The translations under genes were made by a program, and so were the position numbers. Below the pieces are notes generated by a model. It did not search any database, was not told where the DNA came from, and saw only the letters and a program-made list of their open reading frames with translations. A stretch of DNA of 64,000 bases from Gyrodactylus bullatarudis (Eukaryota > Platyhelminthes > Monogenea > Gyrodactylidea > Gyrodactylidae): the NCBI GenBank assembly GCA_012064415.1, contig SSNU01000075.1:124001-188000 (forward strand). The letters are read 5' to 3'. This document shows, piece by piece, positions 45,301 through 58,100 of this stretch (positions are counted from its first letter, which is position 1; each line of letters starts with the position of its first letter).

Positions 45301-47235
45301 TCTTAAAAAAGCCTAAAGAATATAGACAGACAGGCTTCCAAAATATTCTGATAAAGACATTATTGGTCACAGTTTTCTATGGCTATTAAATATATTTCTC
45401 ATGAGTAATAAAATGAAATAATAAATCTGATAAATAATAATAAAAGAAGAGCAATAAGAATTCCCATTACAAGTTGTAATTTCTAAGGATTTGATGAATT
45501 TCATTCAGTTTGATTATTTCGATGAATCATTCCCGTTTATTAGTCTACTAACAAATCCCGTCTAAGAATTGTGTTTGAGAAGAGAATTTATGATGAATTG
45601 GGTTAGTTTCCTGAGCTAATTGTAATTCGATTTCATTGGCAAAATTCGCATCCAATACAGAATAATATGATGAACGATGACTCTATTGAGTAGCTCATCA
45701 AAATATTATTACATTGCTATTAAATATATGTAATATAAATGTATCAAAGTTTTTTTTAATGTCAATTTTCAAGTATGGAATTTTACAATTTTCGTCTCAA
45801 ATCATTGCTAAAGCTGTCACCCTTGAAGTTATGTTTCGTTGTTAGATATTTGTCTTTTCAACTTTATCAAAAACAGTAGTATAAATGAAACTGTTGATGA
45901 AGGGAGTTACCATTTTAGCGGTACCGCTTTCTAGACAAGTTGAATATCTGACTATCTGAATATCACGAACAGTAATTTATCAACCTTGGAAATCATTTTC
46001 ATGCTAAGTAGAGAATTAAAAATATTCCCAATAAAAATGTTTCCCGAAATTTATCAAACAATTATTAATTAGAAGAAGAATTATGTTTACTTGAGAATTC
46101 TTCAGATTAACAAATAGCAGCAAGATAGGCTAAAATTTATTCTAATTCCTAGATCAAAATCAGCCATCTTGTCCAAGCTGTGAGCCAGAGAAGAAGTACA
46201 TGGGTTTGAAAAGGTTTTGTCGACAACATGCTGGTAAGAAATTTCTCGATAAAAGACTTCTTTTTGTGTTTAATCTTTTTGAAATTTTAGTTTTTATGGC
46301 GACCATCGTCTCCCAGGAGATGCACACAAACTCAATTAGATACAATGTACAAATCAAAAGAATTTGGAGACTCCTTGAATCAACTAAGCGACTATTACAA
46401 ATTCCACCGACAATAGGAACAACACCTGACTTGATTAATAACAGCGGTCATTCAGTACCTGTTTGGATGAATGTTGTACGTACATCCCCGAGATGTTTCT
46501 GTCCCGGCCTCAAGATTGGAATGAGCTATCTGTTTGTTGCGAAAACTTTGCAAGTATGTTTAAATCAACCTTTTACCAGTAAAAACTCTCAATGCTGTAG
46601 TGTGGTTACTTAATTTTACTACACTCTAAACTTAGTTTTACTTTATTTTTGACATGATTACTTTCAAGTATAAATTTCTTACAAGATTAGTACTGCTTGA
46701 ATAAATTTAATACTACGAATTAAAATGAACTCTGTTGGTGCAAAGGGCGTGAAAATAAATCATTTCGTGTTTTTAACTAGACTTTATATTTATTAAATTA
46801 TATTTATAAATTATAACCAAAGGGTTGTTGTCGCATTATTGAAAGGCAAGATTTTGTCAGTAACCACAATGGCAATAACTCAAGGGACATATTTCTTGAA
46901 AAAATATCAAAATAAGCATAAATAAATAATTAATTCTTATAAGGGCTATGATTAAGATTGAAAAAAAAATTCATTTTTAGAAACCATATTTATCAACACT
47001 CGAATTTCAAGTTGATCCTAACAGGATGATGGTTTTACCCTGGAATGAGCTCTGGATGCCCCGACTAAACAAATTCTACAAGGAACAACAACGTGGAAGT
47101 TGTCAACGTTTCACAAGAGGAGTCCAAAAGGTCTACTCCCGCCGGGTGAATATGCGTAGGATGCGCGATCTAAGGACAGTTAATGACCAATCTGTTGACC
47201 CATATAGGAATTACTACCCGAATAGGAATCGTTAG
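36335..47235 (+). CDS. Netrin (secreted axon-guidance ligand), nine coding exons
   Basis: Exons: 36335-37376, 39425-39613, 41251-41439, 42410-42565, 43139-43177, 43938-44024, 46153-46233, 46291-46553, 46981-47235. Joined they give 2301 nt, 766 residues. The start is the ATG at 36335, heading a signal peptide (FPVILSILLLTISS). Residues about 25-277 form the laminin N-terminal domain (ASDIKISLVRF, FALSNLEVGARCKCNGH). Then come laminin-type EGF repeats: LE1 (about 278-347, eight Cys), two LE2-like repeats (348-410 and 411-473), and LE3 (474-525, CNQKDGQCPCKPGVIGLKC). A polar linker follows, then a netrin/TIMP-like C-terminal domain from CPSCEPEKK (about 573) to about 735 with a basic tail. Known netrins bind DCC/Frazzled and UNC5 receptors to steer axons. 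Ordinary netrins have three LE repeats; here the second is encoded twice. All introns are GT-AG except a GC donor after exon 2. AATAAA lies at 47522-47527. Confidence 0.93.
39425..39613 (+). other. Netrin exon 2 (LE2 variant a), GC donor
   Basis: A 189-nt exon, phase 1 at both ends, encoding one whole laminin EGF repeat (CSCNDHTEECKF ... GGLCIACQHHTQGPKCDEC ... ACQ). The acceptor is AATTTAG. The donor is CAAG followed by GCAAGG, a GC-type splice site, often found at alternatively used exons. Skipping it keeps the frame. Confidence 0.85.
41251..41439 (+). other. Netrin exon 3 (LE2 variant b)
   Basis: Also exactly 189 nt and phase 1 at both ends, encoding a homologous repeat (CDCNLHSNECTF ... 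GGVCENCQHNTVGQKCQAC ... VCI). Its donor is a canonical GTGAGT. It is more like the LE2 of known netrins in the CNLHS and CQHNT segments than exon 2 is. Skipping it also keeps the frame. Confidence 0.85.
42033..42207. mobile_element. MITE-like repeat (family C) in a netrin intron
   Basis: AATTAGAGAACAGTTGCTCC at the left and the landmarks CGCAAGGGATTCC and TTTCATTTCATCGATG match the copies at 24594 and 29548. It lies in the intron between exons 3 and 4. Confidence 0.55.
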
Positions 47236-47239
47236 TAAT

Positions 47240-49188
47240 TCATTCAAAATTTGTCTGTCCCCAATATCGAAAGCATGAAGTACTTAATGAAAATTTTGAA
47301 AATGTAATAGGAAAAAAATCATTTCCATGAAAAATCTGGTCTGTACAAAAAACTGTTAAAGCTTTAAAACAAAAAAAACACACATTAGTATATAATACTT
47401 TTCGAACATTTTTAAATTGTGAAGAAGTTGTCCCCAATATTAAAAATCAAAGAATCAATTTTCTTCGAGTAAAATTTTTTCCATAAAATATAAATTTTAT
47501 AAGTCATTTTGAAATTGTGTCAATAAATTATTATTATTTATGTTTTTTTCTTTCACGCTGAAGAACTTTAAATAATAACTGTATAATCCTTTAAAAAGAA
47601 ATTCTCAAATCAATAAGACTACTTGAAGTTTAAATTATTATCTGAGAGATGGTCATGATTCGTATGTTCAAGGCATAAATTTTGCATAAAGAAACATTTT
47701 AGATTTAATTTTTAAATACAAAGAAAAATGTATATTAATATGTGATTACTAACAAGTAAGGCTCCATGATATTTTATTTTTCATAATTATTTTTTCATGA
47801 CTCTCGAGTTTAATGATCAAATACAGTTGCTTAAAAATTTATTCTGAAAAAAATTTAATAATAAAAGAATTTCTTATAATGAAAGTGTCAGCAAAAGAAT
47901 CTAACTCAGCCGCTGAGTAACTCACGGTGAGCATTGAGCTGCTCAATTTGAGCAATTTTTATAGCTCAAGAAAATGTTCTTGCAATCCTGCTCTGGCTAT
48001 AGAGATAGAAAATACAGAGCAACAATTTACAAACCGTAAATTACAATCAGTATTAGTGATTCACTAATTTAGTTTTGATAAAGTTAATCTTCAGTCGATA
48101 ATCTAACTCAGATTTTATCTCAACTTTAAGATGGTAATTTCTTAAAAATACAGTCAATCAGCAAAGGGTCTTCACCTATAATGGAATGAGAAATTGTCAA
48201 GAGATTTTCATGTATTGTGGAATATTTTGATGTATGCTTCGTTCTATAATGTAAAATTAGGGCCTTACACACACCCATGTATTGACAACATAAAAATCTG
48301 TACGTCTCAATGTAATACTTCACATGGGTATGTTTAGGGGTCTAAGTTTACATTATAGAACGAAGCATACATCAAACCAAAAAAAACTTACATGTCATTT
48401 ATTGAGTGCCAGGCTGAGAAACTCCACAGGTAATTTCATTAAAATAGGTGGTTATAGTTAGATTACCTGGTAAACTTTTAAAGGCAATTTAATACCCTCT
48501 GTATCACGGATACTGCAATGACGGAAAAACATAAAACTGGTAAAATTTACTAGTGGTAATTACGATTCAAACGGTTTTATTTGAGCTGATTCTATGAAGA
48601 AAATTATAAAAGAAAAATACACAATCTGAGGCTTGAGATAAATGATACATTGTTTGAAAATAATAATGATGACAAAATAGATTTCATTCACTGTATTTGA
48701 TTAAACGCAAAATATAATCTGTATAATCTTTTTCGTAAAATAGAGGTATTGTTCCATTTAATCAAATTGTACGTTGATTCGAAACACGCTGGCCAGATAT
48801 ATCAAAAATATTATGAATATAGATCCTGGGATAATAATGATGAAAATATTGAGAAGAAATGATAGAACCATATGAATACATGGTTTAAAGACTCAGTCTT
48901 ATAACCTGGATAGTAATTCTATCACCGCAATTAAAAATTAGTAACTATAGGATGCACGTACAGCTTATAGATCCAAATACAATAAGAGTTATTGAATAAC
49001 TGTAATATTATTAATTCAGTAATAATTTATTACTAATATTATAAGTCTAATATTAGACGAATATTATTCGTCGAATAAGATTTTTAAATTATAGTAATTT
49101 ACAAACAAACTCAAATCAAATATTTTATTCTGTATGTTTTGTTTAAGCATGTTCATGAATATTTATTTAGAAATGATATATATTTGAA
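47240..49188. other. Netrin 3' region and netrin-Cep290 intergenic sequence
   Basis: Contains the probable netrin 3' UTR (AATAAA at 47522-47527), a small MITE at 48229-48373 and otherwise AT-rich sequence. No gene. Confidence 0.5.
48229..48373. mobile_element. 145-bp MITE with 27-bp inverted repeats
   Basis: 48229-48255 and 48347-48373 are exact reverse complements starting GATGTATGCTTCGTTC. Internally ACACCCATGT (about 48271-48280) is mirrored by ACATGGGTATG (about 48322-48332). Non-coding; family unknown. Confidence 0.7.
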
Positions 49189-52100
49189 ATGAAAGATTTG
49201 GATAAAATAAAAACTTTTTCTGAAAATGAAGTTGATTTGCAAAAAATATTGGAGTATTCGGCTATTATTGAAGACGTAAATAACTTTTATCAATTTTTCA
49301 GCTGAATGAATTTGAAATTGTTGACATAAATGATTTGAGAAAAGTTATAAATGTTTCAAAGAATATTCTTGCAGTTAAATCTGAAGAAATTCGCAATGAT
49401 CAAAAAATTATCAAAGAACTTAGATTGACTATTGATGATTTAAAAGAGCAGCAAATTGAACTCGAATCTGAAAATACCGAGTTTCAAAAGACTTTGAACA
49501 ATGCTAAATTGGATTTCAATTTTGTAGAAGAAAAACGAAATTGGGTTGCTGAAAAGCAAAAGATTGAAAAAGAGCTTAAAGAAATACAGGCTGATAATGA
49601 AAATCTTAAAATTCTTAAACAAAAAAATGAAAAAGATCTTCAAACTCTGAAGACCAATCTTGAAAACACAAATGAATCCCTAAAGAGAAGCGAAGAGAAA
49701 GTGGAATTTCTTCAAAGTCGATTGAATGATAAAAAATCTACTAGTTCGGATGTGAATCTCTACAAAAAAGAAGTGTCTTCTTTACGATTCCAAATCAGGA
49801 CAAAGAACGGAGAAATAGACAAACTTGAAGAAGAAAAAGATTTACTCGAAGGAGATTTGAAAAAATTAGAAACAGCTTTCAAGGAGGCTACAAAGGATCT
49901 TGAAGGATGTACAAGTGAAATAGAAAGACTTAAACGAGCCCTTGAAGCATCCGATAAGAAGAATGATCAATTAGCCACAGATTTATCTATACTTCGAGGG
50001 ACTGGTTCCAAGAATAACATAGAAAATCTTAATTTGAACCAAGAAATACTCAACTTGGTAGAATCAAAAGTAGCTGATTGGAAGAAAATAATAGTAGATA
50101 AAGACTCTCAGATTGTTAAGCTCTATCAGGAGAATAAGAGTCTTTTACAAAAGCTAAACTCAGTTAATGTTGATGCAAATATTGCGAAACTTTCGACTTT
50201 AAATGATCTTCTCAGAGATAAAGAAACTGAAATTTCAATGTTGAGAGAGAACCTGGATCAAGCCACAAAAGAACTCGATAAAAGTCAACGTTTATTTGAA
50301 GAATTGATAAAGAAACGAGAATTTGGGGGAGAATCTGATCCAATAGCTCAACTACTTAGAAAGGAAGAGGAAATTAAAGAGAAAGACCGAATTATCAAAA
50401 ACTTGGATGAATTGAAAACTCAGCGGGAAACCGAGACAAAAAGGTCTGCTCTCGAAATTAGAACTTTATCTGAGAAACTTCAGCAGTATGAAAGTGGTGT
50501 GTTTGGCCTTCGCGAAGCTGTGGAACAACTTTCAGCAACACAAATTGAACTCCAATCAAAAGATAAGCAGCTAAATGAAGTTTGCAAAGATTTATCAAAA
50601 TTGGAAAGTGCTCTGTCAGAAATTTCTCTTGAGAATGACATGCTTAGAGAAAAAGCTGGTATCCCTAAAGACCAAATTCTCAATCTGATGCCTTATAAAA
50701 CGGCCAGGGATATCAAAGTAAACAATGAGCGAATTCAAAATGAGCTCCTTCAAAAAGAGGTAAATTTTTAGGAAATAAGTCCTATGATAAGTCAATTTTA
50801 AATTTATTGAGAAATGATTTCTATTAAAAAATTAACAGGTTGAAAGTCTTGAAGATGAAAGGCTTAGTTTAAAGCGCAAGCTAAGAGCCTTGGTTAAACA
50901 GATTACTGAAATGGATGCAAAAGCCTTGGTGAATTTGGATATTCTAGACGAAGACCTTGAAATCAATCCTAGAAAGTTTGCTGATACCAATATGAAATTT
51001 GATTCAAGTGTTTACAATTCGAGGGTGAGTTTTTAGAATTCTTGAATAAATACATCTAAATTCTGTAATTAAATGAAGTTCTAAAATTAATTACACTAAT
51101 TGCCTCACGAATCCTGAGTCAGGATTGTAATATTTTTTGATTCTTATCGAGAATTGTGAGAGTTCATAGATGGGACCAATAATTATAATCAAATACTGGA
51201 TAAGGACTTAACTTTTCTCTCTCTACTAATATGTAAATCAGATATAATTCCTAAATATTCTTAGAGATTTATTTTGTATTTGTAAAATGTAATTTTCCAG
51301 TAGAATTATTATCTCAGACACCTTGAATGATTGTTATTCAATTTTATTTACTTTTTGCCAATATTTAGATTGAAGTTTTAAATGATGAAATCCGACGACT
51401 GAGTGAAGATTCATCGAAATTGTTGACAGAAAAGAAAATTTTACTCGAGCGATGTGATCAACTCCAAATCATGAATAACAAATTGTTCAATCTAGTTAAA
51501 AATATAAAAGCTCAATTCATTCAAAATTCTAAGATGCCCATTGTAAGTCTTTAGTGATTAGTAGATAAATGTGAAGTAAACGATTATTTGACTCAAATAT
51601 TTATAAACAGAATATCAAAATGGATGATGATGATAATGTTGACGTTATTGAAGAACCTTTGAAGATTTTAGATCAGCAAAATATCAAAGATTTCACTCAA
51701 CTTTTTGACGAAATTGTTCAAGATGTAAGAGAGGATCGAGTTAATAAAATCGAATCAGAGAAACAACTTGATCAAGTTAAAAATTCAATGTCTACCGGTC
51801 CAAGTGTGGTTTATCGAAATAAGAGCTACGAAGATTTGTTGATGAAAGCTGATAAAAACTTGGCGGATCTCTTGGATAATTATGAGAAATCAACTAGAGA
51901 ATTTGAAGATAAAATCGCAGTAAGCTTGTCTGTTGCATAACCAGACTTGAATTAAAAAAATTGATCTTTGTAATTAGATTTTAAGGATCTTCTAATAAAC
52001 AAACTTCGATATGATTAAGATTTAAAAAATATAATTTTAGATTAAAGATAAAATTATCAATGAAATCAAGACCGAGCTTGCAGATAAAACAATACTGGCT

Positions 52101-55100
52101 AATAAAGCTGACATTTATGATAATCAGTTAAAGAAGCTTCAGGAAGGTCTTAGTAATCGTCTCGACACAATGGAAGCTAAAGGACATGTTGTACAAAATG
52201 AGCATGAAATCTTGACTTTATCTTCTGAATTGACAAATCTACGAATCAATGAGAGAATTATGAAAAATAGATTAACTCTAGAACGTAAAACTGTGGAAGA
52301 TTTACGAAAAGTTAGTTTTGAAATTTATGTTTAATTATAACGGTCAGGATTAAATTCTGATTCAGAGAATTATGAAAGATTTGATCAGAAATTGAAAAAT
52401 TATAATTGAAAATTTTTTTGCATTCTAGCAATTGATAACTCAAGAGAGTGATTTTGTGCAATTGCTTACCATGTCTGAGAAGAAAATAGGCGATTTCAAG
52501 AGAAACGCCGAAACTGCTAATTTCCGTTTGAAAATTCTCCAAGAAGAAATCAGTTCTACGAATAAAAACTTGAATGGTGAAGAAAAGAAAGATAAATCAA
52601 AGATTGATTGCATTGAAAAATTGTTGGCTGAACAGGATCGAATTATGGAAAGAAATAAGGAGCAAACTCTCAAGTTTGAAAGATACTTTGAAGAGCAAGA
52701 CTTGATACGGGAAGATTTGAACAGAAAAAATGAACGCCTTCGCTTAGAGCTAGAAAGAAGGAACGAACTTGAATCAGAGCTAAAATTGTTACAAAAAATA
52801 AAAGAATTAGAAAAAGTAAGTTGAAAGTTAAATCTTTGTTCAAGTTTCTTTCTTAACAAAGCAGCAGTCGAGGTTAGGGGTTGTGTTGATATGAATTATT
52901 TTTTTTCAAAATCAATAGCCCTGATTTAAATATAGCTGTAATTTATTTTTTCAGCATTTCGAGAATCCATTGCAAGAAGAAATTTCAGTTCTAACCAAGC
53001 GTCTTGCAGCCATGGAGTTTGGCAAAATTAATGAAAAAGAAAAAACTTTACACTTGGAAAAGATGAACAAAATACTCAATGAACAAATTAATGAGATGAC
53101 AATTACAAACAAATATCTTAATGAAAAAATTGATGCCTTGCAGGAAAAGTTGAATGAAAGTTTGAACACTGAAACAGATCTTCAAATGATTTTATCGCGT
53201 AAGAGTTTCAATCAAAAAGAAAATTGTCATCATTTAAAAGTTTTTTAGAATACCATCTAGAAAGTGAAATTAAAGATTCAATTGTCTAAAAGTGTTAAGG
53301 TAAAGGGAATAATTTACTCTTCTCTGATTGGCTAGATTCCTATAAATTCCAAAATATTCCCTACTCGTTGATTGGTCACCTAATATCTAATAATATTTAT
53401 TGTTTGATTAAATACTCGTTCTTGTAGTGTAACATCAAATTAATTGAATAATTTCTCTGCTCTTAAGAGACAATTTCAAAGGATGAATATTCGAATTTCA
53501 AAAATGAATTCAATAGTGTACGCGAGGAAAATCTTACTCTTCGACATGATCTTGAAAAGGCTCGTGAATCATCATTCATAGCTGTCGAGCAGATAAAATT
53601 TTCTGAACACCAAACTGAAAAGATAAAGAGGGAACTTCACCACCTCCAGAGTCGAATTGATATGCTAGAAAGTTTAGATGACAACCATGCTGTGATAAGT
53701 AGTCTACACAGAGATTTAACTAATTTACAACTATCTGAAGCAAGTCTCAGCTACAAATATGATCTGGTGAAGCGTCAAATGGCCAATAATGATGAAAAGA
53801 TTTTGGATAAGAATTTAGAATTGAATAATCTTAATGACAACTGGATCAATTACGAGAGATCATATAAGAAAAAGATAAACCGTCTCCTTACATCTATAAA
53901 TGTGAGTTTAAATACTGTTTTTATAGAAACATAGTTAAGTAATTACACTGCTTAGTAGAGTTGGACGAAATGAGAAAAATTTGAGAAAATTGATACCTAG
54001 GTAAGGTAAAAATAAAGAGAAAAAATTAAAAATTAGAACTGGCCTATCTTCGGCCAAAATAAAACCCAAATTCTTACAAGCAACCATAAACAAATTTCAT
54101 GTTTCGCGGAAACCTAGAATTAAAATTATGTATAAATTTGTTTGAATATAAACGAAATACTTTTACCGTAAATTCGAAATTAAATCTTGAAAATTAAATC
54201 TTACAATTTCAACATGAGAGCGATCAAGATTTTTCTACTCGGTAGTAGTCGGATAAAGAAAAATAGTTTTTTGATAAAAATTAATTATTTATTTGATCAT
54301 AAAATCTTGTGAAAGCGCTGATTGGCAAATTTTACAAATCTAGTTTTACTGATCCTAATCCATTTATGATTGATTAATAAAATTTATCAAGATGTATTCG
54401 AATTAATTATTGAGAAATGGGACTTGGATCTGAAATTGAAAAAGTTTTAACATTGCACGAGAAAATTGTTTAGGTTTAAAATTACTTCTAAATCATCAAG
54501 AAAAGGATCATTTTCTTCATTAATGAATTCACTGTTCTAAAGAAATAAAGAGAAGAATTAGTTGAAATATTGATATGAAATAAGAAATTGGCATGAATAA
54601 GATTAAAATCAGGGAATTCAGTTGGCTAAAAATTATCAGAAGCAAAATTTTCTAATACCACAGCGAACTGAGGATCAAGAATTTGAGGACCTCAAATAGA
54701 CAGAAAAACAATTCTTAAAATTCAGGATCAATTTCTAATGATTAAGGATTAATTTGAAAATTTATTGAGAGTTTAGGACTGATTTTAGAAGACCTCAAAT
54801 AGACAGAAAAATAATTCTTAAAATTCAGGATCAATTTCTTATGATTTAGGATTGATATAAAAATTTAATTACTCACCAATTCATCATCATTATTAATTCG
54901 AACGTTCTCCATATCATCATTTTGAGCTTCCAATAAATTCTATAAATTTAAAAATAACTTTTAAATACCTAAATTCATTCTATATATTTCTTTATCTTAA
55001 ATACTTGTACTTCTATAATGTACTTCTATTTTAAAGGTTCTTCGATACCGGCTGAAAAACCCAGCCAACAAAGCTGTTCAAGTTGGAATTTTAACAAAAC

Positions 55101-58100
55101 ATTATGAAATTACCAAACTGAGGGATTTGATTTTGTCCAATTTGGAAAAATTAAATCAAATTTCAAACGAAGTTAATGAGAAAAATATTATAGCTTCTTC
55201 AAATAAGAGCTTTGATGATGAAGTTGATCAACAATTCGAAGTAAGTCATGTTTTTATAAAATGTTTTTACGAGCCAAGTTTGTGCTACTTTTCGTTAAAT
55301 TTGGAGTCCAATTCAATAGAAAACTAACTGACTAATTTTCATTCAATGATAATTGAAGATGAGAGTGCTTTAAGAAGAATTTTTATTTATCCTATCATAC
55401 TTCATCATCATTCAAGAAACACAATTTAAAATTCATCATTCTGTCTATTTTTCAGAACCACAATGAGCCTGCTTGGCTAACTAAAGCTAATCGTATCGGT
55501 CTTAATGATGTGTTAACAAAAAAGCTTGCAGAACTAAAACAGACAATGGGAAATTCTAGGAAAAATGAGATGATTCTTTCCAATCAAGTTGCCTACCTCG
55601 AAAATCGATTGGAAATTGTCAATGGTGTTTTAGTTTCTTATGAGAAACAGCTTAGATGTCTGGATGAGGAGAAAATATCATTGGAAAATAAAATTGATAT
55701 AAATGAAATTGAATGGGAAGAACGAGAGACAAACGAAATACCTGTTATGACAAAAGTACGCTATCATGCACTAGAAATATTTATCAAAATTTTTCCTTTA
55801 CATTAGAATACTCAAATTTTACAAAATTTTTAACGTTCAGTTAATGGAACCCAGATTTAAACTGAATGAAACTTTAACCTGAACAGTTGTGCATAGTTAT
55901 GTTAAGTTAAGGGCAAATTCCGGGAATGATTTTTGCTGTAACAAATCTAAACAAGCAATACATTAAATATTATTTTCCGTTTATGATTATTAATCATGAT
56001 TATAATCGTTGACTATACTCAGGATTCAAATAAATATTAGTAGAATAATAAAAACCTATTTTTCAAAGTCACTTTACCCCTTTTCAAACCGACTTTTTCC
56101 AAGGATTCTTAAACATTTTTTATGATTATTTTTTCGATAGAAGATAACGAACTATCTAAGTTTGCTATCAGGCTAAATTTTAGCTTGCCAGGCATAAGAA
56201 TGCCATTGACATTTGAGCTTTTTCAGGAAGAAGAAAAATTCCTAAATTCATTATACTTTCTGATCGAAATTATTAGGCTTATCAATGCTCAGACATGACA
56301 ATATTCATATGCATAGTAACCAAATGGGTGTTTGTAGCAATTAATTTTCAAGTAAATCCTCTCATTGGCAAAGTTTAATTTTAAATTACTCACCAGTAGA
56401 TGGGAATTTCAATATAAATCAGACCCTGATGAAATTATATATTGAAGAAGAAAATTTCATTAAATTTCGACCTAGCAAATTTTTTTTATCATCCCATTTT
56501 TAGTAATTCTGTGAGAGAATCAAAATTGAAATTTTCTTTGTTTAGCTATGGTATCGAAAGGGTTACAGACTCTATCCTGAAACTTCTGGAAGAGGCTGGA
56601 CTTTTATCAAAGATTTTAAATTCCATCAAAACCTAATAATTTTATCTTTAGTAAACCGATAATTTTTTAAATTGTCATATAAAACTCAATTCTTATCTTA
56701 AACTTTAAGATATTCAACGAGGAAGGAAAAACAGGAGAGAATAATTCAGAGGAATTAAAAGCAAAAGAGCAACTTTTAAAGGCAATGGGTACCATAAAGA
56801 AATTAGCCAATGACCTGATCAAGAGTGAAAATGAACTGACAAATCTAAAGAAAAGCTATTCAGAAGTTGTCATAGAAATGAGAAATTCATCTTCCCATGA
56901 AGTCATGACCGAGCTTGCAGTGCTGAGAAGACTTTTGACAGAGTCAAAAATTAAAAGAAATTCCGAAGTTAAATTGAGACAAATTACAGAAGAGATCCTC
57001 AACAATAATCGAAATAATGTACAAGCTATTGAAACTAATAATATTGAATCTCTAGCTAAAAATTCTGAAATAGAATCACAGTTCGAACTAAAATCTGCCC
57101 AAATCAACCTATTGAAAAGTGAAATTGAAAAGGAATTAAAGTGAGCTAATCAAACAATGGTTTTGGTTTTAATTGGATTTTCTGCCATTTAATCAAGGGA
57201 ATAAAGCTAAGATCTAAATTCTTCCAATGATATGACTTAATTATGAAATAAGACTTTATGTTTAATAACCATTGGTAATGTAAAATTCATAGTTTTAATA
57301 ATTTCCATTCGCGTATTCACTATGAATTCCCATCATCTTAAGATAACTATCGGAATACACATTTGTATTTTCAGATTTGTAAAACTATTTTAGTCTATTT
57401 ATCACTTGACAATTCAGCTAATTTACTTTTACTCATTTATAATATAGTGCTGTACTCAAGTATTCGATATGGTCGGTAAGGATAGTCTGATTCTCAAACA
57501 AGAAATAGCCATTGTATCATGGTAAAGGATTCAAAAGTGGAAAATTTTTTAAAATATTTGTTTAGATTCGATCAAAAGTTTAAAATACAGTAATGATTAG
57601 TTTAATCTTAGTCTTCTAAAGTAAACGGATCAAATAATTGGAAGATTAAAAAAAATTATTTTAATATTTTAGAATGAAAATCAATGATTTAACAGAAGAG
57701 TTGAACAATAAGAATTCAGAAATTGAAGAATTATATCAGCAAGTGAATAATCTACACGAGAGAATCGAAAAATCCCCATCTGTTGATCTGATTAAAAAGA
57801 ATTATAAACTCAAAACAGAGCTTAGAGAGAAGAATCAAAAATGTGAAAAGTTGAATCTCGCTTTGGAAGAGGTCCGCTTGAAAATGATTGAAATTTCCAA
57901 AAAGGGCTTTGTATCCTATGAAAGAGGAATCGGTGCATTGGAAAATGTTAATAAAAAGAATAACATGTATTTCAAAACAAGGGAAAAAAATCAAGAGATC
58001 ATCAAATCTCTCAGATCGGAAATTAACACGCTAACACTTGAGAATGAAAAACTTAAACTAAATTTAAATAATCAGGAAAACTTGAATCCCATTAGAATGA

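Noticed and set aside
45918..45929. 12-bp palindrome AGCGGTACCGCT in a netrin intron
   Set aside because: Isolated and short; expected by chance at this scale.
49276..49301. Frameshift or nonsense mutation making Cep290 a pseudogene
   Set aside because: The remaining fifteen exons are intact and in phase, and the 26-nt segment has proper GT and TTTTTCAG ends, so splicing is the simpler reading.
55756..56709. Missing Cep290 exons in this interval (e.g. ORF at 56442-56636)
   Set aside because: The ORF is hydrophobic and not coiled coil; exon 11 joins exon 12 in phase without it.
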